DNA from: Rhodotorula mucilaginosa
Lineage: Eukaryota; Basidiomycota; Microbotryomycetes; Sporidiobolales; Sporidiobolaceae
Direction: 5' to 3'
DNA length: 64,000 nucleotides
Assembly: GCA_034406715.1 (NCBI GenBank)
Contig: CP137867.1
Location: 620,001 to 684,000, forward strand
The notes beneath the pieces were generated by a model. It saw nothing but the letters and a program-made list of their open reading frames with translations, was not told the DNA's origin and searched no databases. The translations under genes were made by a program, and so were the position numbers. Shown in pieces: positions 56,103-64,000 of this stretch (its first letter is position 1; every line of letters begins with the position of its first letter).

Positions 56103-57037
56103 ATGCTCGCAAATCGCCTGGCGAGACCAGCAGGGCGTACAGCTACTGCTCTACTAGCTACTCGATCAGCTGCACTCCAACCGGTGCCACTCCGCTCGCT
56201 ATCGTCTTCGCTGCCGCCTCGTTCGCCTTTCCATATGGTCCATGCCTCAACTTCCCGACTCACGCTCGACCACGACCTCGGAGGGGAACAGCAGCCGGCG
56301 AAAATGAAACCGAAAGGGAAAGCCAAGACTCCGCCCAAGAACCGGAACCCGAAACCGCTGCCAGAACTCAACGAGGAGGAACTCGAGGAACAGTTTGTCC
56401 GAGGTGAGCACGACGAGACCCTGGCGACCGACTGGGACGAGACCTAGAACACCAGACACGACTCGCAAAGTCGATAACGCCAGAACATCGTCTTCGCTCA
56501 CGATCATCCGTCGACTCTTACAGGGTCCGGACCCGGCGGACAGGCCACGAACAAGACCTCGAACGCCTGCCGCCTCTTGCACAAACCGACCGGGTTGCAA
56601 GTCTTTTGTCACGAGACGCGGTCACGAGAGACGAACCGCAAGCTCGCGAGGAGGATCATGAGAGAAAAGGTGAGGCGCAATGCGGACATCTTTTTCATGC
56701 GGGCGCAGGCTGGCAGGAACTATTGACGGCTGCAGTCTTCTCGCCTGTCCAGTGTCGGACGTTGTGCAGCTGACCTTACTCCACACTTTGACAGCTCGAT
56801 CAACTCTTGTCGCCACCAGGAGAGTCCGCCCGCGACATCAAGGTAGCTCGCGAACGGGCAAAAGCTGCCGCCAAGAAGCGCAAAGCGCGACGGAAAGCGG
56901 AGGCGAAAGCGGCAGGCAAGAAGGCTGGCTCCAAGGACGGACAAGCTTCGACAGAGGGCAACGAGGAAGACGAAGACAGCTGGGAGGACGACGACGGCGT
57001 AGAATCTGCTACCCAAGCACGGCCAAAAGCGGATTAA
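56103..57037 (+). CDS. Mitochondrial GGQ release-factor-like protein (C12orf65/MTRFR type)
   Basis: Three exons (56103 to about 56402, about 56523-56670, about 56796-57037). The chosen start gives a strong presequence [20 protein letters not shown]; an in-frame ATG at 56079 is possible. The core is [16 protein letters not shown], then [37 protein letters not shown] and [15 protein letters not shown]. This is the RF-1 peptidyl-tRNA hydrolysis domain with its GGQ, followed by a long Lys/Arg-rich tail ([20 protein letters not shown]) as in ribosome-rescue factors. There is no stop-codon recognition domain, so it should rescue stalled mitochondrial ribosomes rather than read stops. The C-terminus is acidic. 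Tail-to-tail with FAN1, 136 bp between stops. Confidence 0.88.
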
Positions 57038-57173
57038 AACTCGCGAACCCGGACTGCAGGCACATGGCTCAGGTCAATTTTGCTAGCACGGTATGTATGA
57101 CAAGCAACAAGGAAGAAGGGCACATAATGGTCGTGATTATGCTACAAGTGGCGCGGCGCGTATCAGGCCGGGC

Positions 57174-60100
57174 TCAATCCGAATCGTCGAGGACCATCTC
57201 CTCTACCGGACCCCCTTCCCGCGACTCGACGACCGCGGGGTCGATTTTCTGTTTCTTCTTGGCCGGTCTCGCAGCACGACGAGGAGGAGCTGCCGATCCC
57301 TCCTTGACGACGCTGTTGCCGCGCGCCGGAGTCGTCTTGGCCGCGCGCTTTCGCTTCTTCGTCGTCTGGGTGGTCTTCTTCTTCTTCTTCTTCTTCTTCT
57401 TCGGTCCTCCCCCTTCCTCATCCTTGACATCTTCACCATCATCCACCGCGTCCTCCTCATCCTCGTCTTCGGCATCAGGGGTCTCGTCCCTTCGCTCCTT
57501 GGTCTCGACGACTTTGACCACTTCGACGCCGACACCGGCAGCGAGGAGGACGTCGATCCAGACTTTTTGAGTCTCGGAGAGCTGATCTCCCGGGCCTTTG
57601 ATCTCAGAGAAGAGCGCGCGAGATGTTTCGGGGTTCCACAGGCTGTCGGAAGCAAAACTCGGGCGCGTCAGCACAGGTCGCGCGAGGGGTAGTAAAGGGG
57701 GCAAAAGAAAGTTCGGAAAGGCTCTCACCAGAGATCCGGGATACCGCCAGTTCGGTGGCCGTACTCTTCCACAAAGACAGTCAAGATAGCAGCAAGCGCT
57801 TGCGGGCCAATGCACTGTTCGAGGCGACGGTAAAGACTGTTTAATGGCTGTCTGCAGAAACAGAAAAAGCGAGTGCAGCGGCGCCGACGTACCTCGACAA
57901 TCTCGAGAAGGTCCTCTTGAGTATAGCGATCCCAGCGAATGCCGACTGCAAACGTCTCGAGGGGTCGTTCGCGATCGTCCGTCTCTTTCAAGAGGGCGGG
58001 TCCTTCGCCAGCAGCAATAGCGGCGAGTCGCTCGTTGATCGCAGGTCGACGGACTGCGCTTCGTCCACCTATCAATCTACCGTCTCTTCGGGGATTCGTT
58101 CGCCCCGCTGAGTGGGAAGTGACTTGGCCACGGGACGCACCGATGGAGAAGGCATCAGTCGCCAAGTCAAGAGGTGCCGTCTGGAACGGAGTCTCGAATA
58201 CGCCGTCCACGGGTGCGAACAAGATGTCCCAGAAGATGAGAGCGAACTGCGTGCGAGTAAAGCTGGTATCAGCTCGGGCAGTCAATGCGGTGTCGGCGCG
58301 CAAGATTGCCACGCACAATCATCGTCAAGACGCCGTTCTCAGAGTGGAAGCTGCGCGGTGAAAGGAGTCAGCTACGCGGCTAGGCAGGACAAGCGCCGGC
58401 AAGACCCATCACCCTTTCCATCCCTCGCGCTGGTATTGCTCAAGACACAGCCCTTCGACCGAGACCTCCTCGCCGTCGCTCGCGCGCCAGACGCTCTTCC
58501 TCCCGATCGTCGGAAGGTCGATCCGCTCGCCCTCCATAGTTCGAGGCGTCGCTTTTGCGAGGAGGACATTGAAGGTCCGACGCTCCTCGGCGGGGACGTC
58601 GAGAGCCGATTCGATCCGGGCAATCCGACGCTGGAGAGAGGACTTGTAGACTGCCGGCAACGGTCCTCGTTTCGTCAGCTTCGGAAGCCACACTGCCATA
58701 GACGACGAACACGTCACGCACTCAAGTGGGTGTACGGGTCCGCGAGCCCCTTTTCGCACAGCGCGAGCGCCTCTTCCCTCCGCGCGCGGAGCATCGCATC
58801 CTTCTTCTCCTTCTTCGACCCCTGCAACTCGACTTCGACCTTCGGGGAAGACCCTTCCTCCTCCGATGGCTCAGTCTTGCAGCCCCATTTGGCAAGGAGG
58901 CGAGCTTCGTCTCCGAGCGGGTACCGCATCAGGACGAGCGCGAGGCGGTCATACCAGTCGCCGCGCTTTCCTCGGCGGAACGAAGTCTGCGAGAGGAGAT
59001 GCCGCAGGATCGAGACTTCGGCATCGTGGTCGCCCTGAAGGCAGAGACGAAACCATTTGCATGAGCATTGACTCGCGGGTTGAGAGCGCTGCCTTGCGGA
59101 GGAACCTGGGACGGAACGAAGACTCACGAGTTTGGCGTAGCACGCCGCGGCTTTGTACGCCGCCCTGCTCAAGGGCCACCCCGGGTGGAACCTCCGACGG
59201 TAATACAGCCTCCTTTCCCCACCCTCGTCCTGCTCCTCCTTGATCTTCATCTCCCTCTCCGCCTCGGCGCACAACCTCCTCCATTCACCCTCGATACTCT
59301 CCCAAATCTCGGTCCCCCGTCGGTACCGCGCCAATTTCTCCTGCTTGGTCTCCTTCTCGAACCGTTTCGGCGCGCCCGGTCCCCAGACCCCGTCGAGGCA
59401 TTCCTCGAGCGCCTTTTCGATCTGCATCGCCGCTTCAAACTCGCGCAGCGTTTGCCGAGAGCCGAAGAGGGCCCAGCTGCGCGAGACGAGGTACTTCGGG
59501 TAGCGCCGCTTGCCGAAGCGGGCGAGGAGCGACATGGTCAGGGGGGACGAGGCGGAGAGGCCTCCGGACGGGGACGAGTAGGCGGTTCGGTGGTACACGA
59601 GCGAGAGTCGACCGAACAGCCTCAACGCCGACGGAGACAAGCGGACAACGTCGCCTGTGAGTAGCGCCTCACAAAAGGAAAGGATCAGCGGTCCGCATCC
59701 TCCGGCCAGCTGAACTCGGCTCCTGGAACTTGCGAAACTCACCGATCAGTTTGAGCGCATGATTCGACACCACGCTCGACTGCGTGAGCTTGTTCCCCCG
59801 GCTATCATAGCCCACGCCGACAGTCCCCGTCGAGACTTTGCGTTCCATTCCGGTACTCTCGGGCGACGGCGGTGCAGGTTGTTGTGCGACGAAGAACGAG
59901 AGCGTCGACTGGTTCGAGGTGCGAAGGAGGCCTTTGATCCACTCGGCGCGCTGCCGATGCAGGCCTCGTCAGGTCAGACAGACGCACGCCGATTTAGAAG
60001 ACGAACTGCGCTAACTCACACTGGCGCCACTCCGTACCGCGATCTTCATCTTCTTGCCGAGCGAGGTGAGCTCTTCCGAACTGAGAAGGGCCAAGATCGC

Positions 60101-60918
60101 CTCGGGCGGTTCCAATAAGAGATGCCGTGTATCGTGCGCAAAATGCGACAGATCTGGCGGCGGTGAACCATCCTCAGAGACGAGTTTCCGGGGAGAAGGT
60201 CGCGCCGGCGTCGTCGTCGGATCTGGCGGTTTCGTTGCGAGTTTGGCCTTCTGCGGCGTGACGATCGGTTGGCCATGGCGAGATCGCTTCAGCGGCTTCT
60301 TGTCCTCTTCTGAGTCCGAGTCTGACAGTGTCAGGTCGATGAAGGCGCTGTCGTCCGCAGCTTTGACGGGAGCAGCGGCGGGAGGGAGTGAGGGCGACGC
60401 GCTCTTCTTCTTGATCTGTTCCTTGTCGTCGTCCGAGAGGCCGGACGGTCCCGCCTCGATCACCGGAACGGGTCCGACGGCGGCCTGACACAACCCTTCG
60501 CAGGCTGTAGCGAGATCCGAGATGTCGCGAGTGTACGAAGCCGAGTTGAGGAGCGAGGAACGTCGGATCCACGCGTGCTTCCGGAGCAGCAAGCGCGAGA
60601 AGAGGTACCGAGACTGGTCTGCGGGTCAGGCGCGGGTCAGCTCGCTGTTGCTCCGGGTGGATTCGAATCTTGAAGGACGGAGAGCGTGGACTGACATGGC
60701 AAGGACCTGAACCGGTTGAGCGCGTCGAGTTCGACGGGATCGAAGAGGAACCCTTCGTGTTCGAGGACGGCGTCGATCATGTCGTCGACTGCCTGCACGT
60801 AGAAGGACACGCGCTGCTCTGGCTCGAGGTCGGCGAGGTCGGCAGGCGGCGGCGGCGAGTCGCCGTGTTCATCGAGCGTGCCCGGAGCGAGGACAGCAGC
60901 AGCAGCGGGCGAATCCAT
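57174..60918 (-). CDS. FAN1: Fanconi-associated nuclease 1 (FAN1)
   Basis: Structure-specific 5'-flap and crosslink-repair nuclease. Start MDSPAAAAVLAPGTL (60918). Then LDALNRFRSLPCQ, YLFSRLLLRKHAWIRRSSLL (the SAP/DNA-binding entry typical of FAN1), a disordered linker and FDP-type helical repeats LVSRSWALFGSRQTLREFEA, YRRRFHPGWPLSRAAYKAAA and RRGKRGDWYDRLALVLMRY. RRTFNVLLAKATP and WDILFAPVDGVFETPFQTAP follow. The VRR-NUC catalytic core is IGPQALAAILTVFVEEYGHR, TGGIPDLWLW and FSEIKGPGDQLSETQKVWID, with Asp and E-x-K in place. No UBZ finger is seen, as in other fungal FAN1. The tail has nine Lys encoded by a (CTT)n tract (57375-57402) and KKRKR signals. About nine exons; stop 57174-57176. Upstream GACGCGTC at 61022. 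Confidence 0.94.
57375..57402. repeat. (CTT)9 microsatellite encoding nine lysines in FAN1
   Basis: 28 bases of CTT repeat on the + strand (AAG on the coding strand). It lies in the unstructured C-terminal tail of FAN1, after the nuclease domain. Confidence 0.9.
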
Positions 60919-61270
60919 GTGGCGTGCGCGCCGCCCAGCTCAGCCAGGCGTTCTCAGTCGGGTATACACGTCCTCGATCGATCACTTTGTCCGTTCCAGC
61001 TCGCGTGTAGAGCGAGAGAGCGACGCGTCAATCTCCACTGCGCCGCCTCGGAGATGTCAAAACTGACGCTCCTTCGATACACCTCTAGATGCTTCGGAAG
61101 AGGTGACTATCGTCACAGATTGCCTTCTTTCGTACGCTGCAAATCGAACCGAAAAAGACTGGAGAGAGGCGAGGAAAATGGGTGCGATTTGATTCGAGTT
61201 GACCTCATCTCGAGTCGGTGTCGCAAGACTCGGCTTGCACCCGCACGAAGCACAGCCGGACGCCTGGAAG
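60919..61270. promoter_or_regulatory. Divergent promoter FAN1 / mitochondrial-type orphan, with MluI cell-cycle box
   Basis: 352 bp between ATGs. GACGCGTCA (palindrome 61022-61029) lies 104 bp upstream of the FAN1 ATG and about 245 bp from the other ATG. No coding sequence recognised. Confidence 0.5.
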
Positions 61271-63322
61271 ATGATCATCCGAACTGCAAGGAGGCTCCCG
61301 AGCGCAGTCGGTCCCAGCTGGCCCGTCTCTGCCGCACACTCGCTCGTCGGTCCGCCCACAGCAACTCGCCGCACCGGCGCAACACAACCCAACCCGTCAC
61401 CGAGGACGCAGCGCCGATCGTATGCCATCAGCAAGCTACAGACAAAACTTCCGGACGAGATCATCGAGCGCCTCGAGGCTGTCAAGTGGGTCGAGGGCGA
61501 ACAGGACCCCGACCGCAAGATCCAGAGTGAGCAGCCATCTTTCGCTCGCCGCCGTACCCCTGGAAAGTACAACCTACTTATCCTGTGACCGCACGTCAGC
61601 CGTCCCGTTCGCGCTGTCTCCGGACAAGGGCCGCGACATCTCCGAGATGGCAGCGACGACCCTCTTTGGCCTGCCGCACGTCCTCCGCCTCGCCGCCCAC
61701 CGCATCTTGAGCTCCTGGTTCGGCTACACGGCCCTCGAACCGACCGCAATTCGACAGATCGCATTCTCGCCCGTGTTGCTGCCCGTGTGGATGGTCGATG
61801 TCGTCGTCAAGGGCAAGGCGCTCCTCAGCGATGTGCAGGTCGATTTGGACGGTGAGCTGCTCGCGCCGACAGAGACGCAGTACAGTCTGGACGTTGCTTC
61901 AAGCATCGTATGACTGCAGTCCACTCTGCTTGTAGGTGTCGCGATGCTGACAAAGTGGACCATGGGCACCCGCAGTTTCCAGCACCGCCAGCCCGATACC
62001 TGGGTTTCACCTGCCGCCCCTCTCGCAACTAAACGTCAATCCGCCACTGAACAACTCTGACCTCGTCCCGTTCTCACCCACCGAACATTTGACGCAACAC
62101 GGCGAACGCGTCACGCTGATCCCGTTCACGCGACATCCGCTCAACCTCCTCAAAAAGCTCTCGAGCATGCCGCGGAGGATCGCACGAGACGAAGACGACG
62201 TCAGCTTTGATCCGAAACAGTTCAAAGAGTCGTTGTTTGCGGCGTATCCGCTCTACGTGCCGTTGTATTTGGGCGAGTACGCGCTGGTCGAGGGCGGCGG
62301 ACAGGAGAAGAGGGTGACGACTGCCGCGTTTGCGAGCACAGATGGTCCGGTGCGCGCCCGGTCCCTTATCTGCATTGTTTTCCGCTCCCGAGGCGATCCG
62401 GAAGAGGGCTGATGTATCAGGACTCCCTCGTGCACAGGCATTCGCGATCTACCCCTCTTTCCGCGCTTTCGAGTCCTCCGAACCGGTCACCTGGCTGCCC
62501 GACGCCGACTCCCTCTCCTTGACCATCTCTGGCCGCCCTTCCCACTCGGCCGCCGCCGTCGCTCAAGACCCCGAAACCATGTCGTCGATGAAGGAACTCT
62601 CGCCGCGGTTGCTGCGCGTCATTGACGAGATCAAGGAGGAGCGGAATGCCCGTGCGCGCGAGAGCGGCGCGATGGGAGATTTGTGGGCCGAGGTGACGGA
62701 TGTGATTCAGGGAGGGGACGAGGCGGTCAAGGAGCTGTGCAGGACGGAGGATCGAGTGATGGCGTTCGGGGACTGGCACGAGTGAGTCAGCGCCGGTCTC
62801 GTCCTCCATGCTATGGGGCACGGCCTCTTATTTCTCCCCGAAGAGCCAAACGAACCATGGCGCCCATAGCTTCCAGTTACGGCGGTGCTGACTACTTCTC
62901 GATCTACCAGCATCAACACGGCTTACATCGAGGCGCTGTCCGGCCTCGAGCTCGCGCAGGCGAACCTCGAAGCTCTGCGAGAACTGGTACGTGACGGTGC
63001 CACAAAAACGCCTGTGTCATGCATCTCCGATCTCTGCAGAGGAGAACAAGGTCGCTGACTTCAGAAATTTCGCTTGGTCACCTCCGTACAGCCCGCGTTC
63101 TCCGGTCTGGTCATCACCCCGACCGGAGTCCGCCGCTCGACACTGGAAGAGATGGTGACCGAGCTCGAGAATGCCGTCTCGCAATGGAAGGACCTGCTCG
63201 ACGAGCACACGCCGGAATGGATCCGCCGCGTCGAGGCTCGGAGGAAGGCTGCGGGCGCCGGAGCGAGAGCGGGAGCGGGAGCGGGTCGGGCCTCGCGTGG
63301 ACGACCGGCGGCGCGCAAGTGA
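61271..63322 (+). CDS. Unidentified protein with mitochondrial presequence
   Basis: Six exons join in frame at GT-AG sites: 61271 to about 61529, about 61601-61852, about 61973-62352, about 62441-62780, about 62909-62990 and about 63065-63322. It starts MIIRTARRLPSAVGPSWPVS with Arg/Ser-rich, acid-poor sequence to RRSYAIS, a typical import signal and cleavage context. Middle segments: TTLFGLPHVLRLAAHRILSS, FSPVLLPVWMVDVVVKG (hydrophobic, perhaps membrane-associated), VTLIPFTRHPLNLLKKLSSM and SLFAAYPLYVPLYLGEYAL. The C-terminal part is helical (LSPRLLRVIDEIKEERNARA, YIEALSGLELAQANLEALRE) and ends in a Gly/Ala/Arg-rich tail. I do not recognise the family. The chain of well-formed introns supports a real gene of about 520 residues. 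Confidence 0.7.
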
Positions 63323-63843
63323 GCGCGCGACTGCACAGCGAGTAGACATATAGAGGCATTTCCGGGCGCTCTATCATCCCATGGAAATGTCTTCATCTCC
63401 GCCGACGCGGGTGGAAAAAGGTTTTCCTCTCGAGACTTGCCTTGACAAGGGTCTTCCAGTCGGACCGATCTCGCAACAAGCTGGCTAAAGCACGACTACA
63501 TATATATGCTCTCTGCAATGCAACTCTGAAAAAAATCTTTCACGGGCGGATAAGGTTGCGGTGGAGGGGAGGCGGGGTGATGGCGCCGGAGTGGAGCGCC
63601 GGCCGGATTGCTCAGCTACAGTAGACCTCGCAAGCTCATCCTGCTCCATACAGGCCAGTCTGGCGACTCTTGACTGACTGCCAGACCACATCCGAGTGAG
63701 TGGCTCTGCGCGTCTCGCCCGTCCGAGCTTCGAGTCCGTCTCTCCATCTGCGCCAGCCGACTGACGTAGCTGTCGGCCAATTGTCTTTTTGTCCCTGCAG
63801 CTCTCCTCGACCTCGGACCACATAGCGATACAGAGCAAACAGC
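63323..63843. other. Intergenic before last gene
   Basis: 521 bp between the orphan mitochondrial-type gene and the ATG at 63844. It holds the 3' end of the former and the promoter of the latter. No further element recognised. Confidence 0.4.
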
Positions 63844-64000
63844 ATGTCATTCTCAGCTGGTGCAGATGCAGGACAGCGTCGCCGATCGAGCGTCCGGTAA
63901 GCGTCCGTCCTCCCCCCACTCTCACGGACGCCGTTCGACGCTCCTGTCTTCACCGCCAACACGCCGCTAAGGCCGCCCGTCCAGGGAAAAAGTCACCTGG
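63844..64000 (+). CDS. Start of an unidentified gene (3' end outside window)
   Basis: The first exon MSFSAGADAGQRRRSSV ends at a GTAAGC donor (about 63898). A possible acceptor CTAAG near 63970 continues RPPVQGKKS in frame to the window edge. Too little sequence for a family call. Confidence 0.4.

Noticed and set aside
1-64000. Mobile elements, LTRs, tRNA/rRNA genes, CRISPR arrays
   Set aside because: Looked for terminal repeats, reverse-transcriptase or transposase motifs, and tRNA T-loop patterns by eye; none convincing. A tRNAscan and repeat search would settle it.

Overview
The window is 64 kb of a compact, GC-rich (roughly 58-60 %) basidiomycete nuclear genome. The gene content (MSH3, COQ2, ORC1, ORC3, UPF3, VPS23, GTR1, FAN1), the many 50-100 bp GT-AG introns, the C/G-ending codons and the very short intergenic gaps suggest a red or pink yeast of the Pucciniomycotina (Rhodotorula/Sporobolomyces type, Microbotryomycetes). 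That placement is an inference from style and protein families, not a database match. I see no transposon, LTR element, tRNA, rRNA or CRISPR array. About 28 protein-coding genes can be supported. Most are spliced and were reconstructed by joining frames at GT-AG sites, so outer coordinates are given and exon details are in the evidence.

Layout. 1-10 kb: 3' part of MSH3 (+), COQ2 (-), SPC24 (-), an ERI1-like exonuclease (+), a glycolipid transfer protein (-) and the small complex III subunit QCR9 (+). 10-23 kb: a degenerate SLC25 carrier with vacuole-type sorting signals (+), 3-hydroxyisobutyryl-CoA hydrolase (+), a large disordered nuclear protein ending in a RAD51AP1-type RAD51-binding motif (-), a SET-domain methyltransferase (-), a MIC12-like MICOS subunit (-) and an NTM1-type N-terminal methyltransferase (+). 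23-38 kb: ORC1 (-), VPS23/TSG101 (-), a BTB protein (-), a small protein with an N-myristoylation signal (-), ORC3 (+) and UPF3 (-). 38-48 kb: an F-box protein (+), an MFS sugar/polyol transporter (+), a 2.1 kb gene-poor stretch and a C2H2 zinc-finger regulator (+). 48-64 kb: an aromatic amino acid decarboxylase (-), a GT47 exostosin-like glycosyltransferase (+), GTR1 (-), a mitochondrial GGQ release-factor-like protein (+), FAN1 (-), an unidentified mitochondrial-type protein (+) and the first exon of one more gene (+).

Themes. The window is unusually rich in genome-maintenance genes: MSH3, SPC24, the RAD51AP1-like gene, ORC1, ORC3 and FAN1. Four of these (SPC24, RAD51AP1-like, ORC1, FAN1) have the same 8-bp palindrome GACGCGTC, which contains the MluI cell-cycle box, within 70-190 bp of their start codons. 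This suggests a shared MBF-type G1/S control. A second theme is mitochondrial function: COQ2, QCR9, MIC12, HIBCH, the release-factor-like protein and the orphan gene at 61.3 kb. Several gene pairs are divergent with only 132-137 bp between start codons, and some are tail-to-tail with 45-160 bp between stops.
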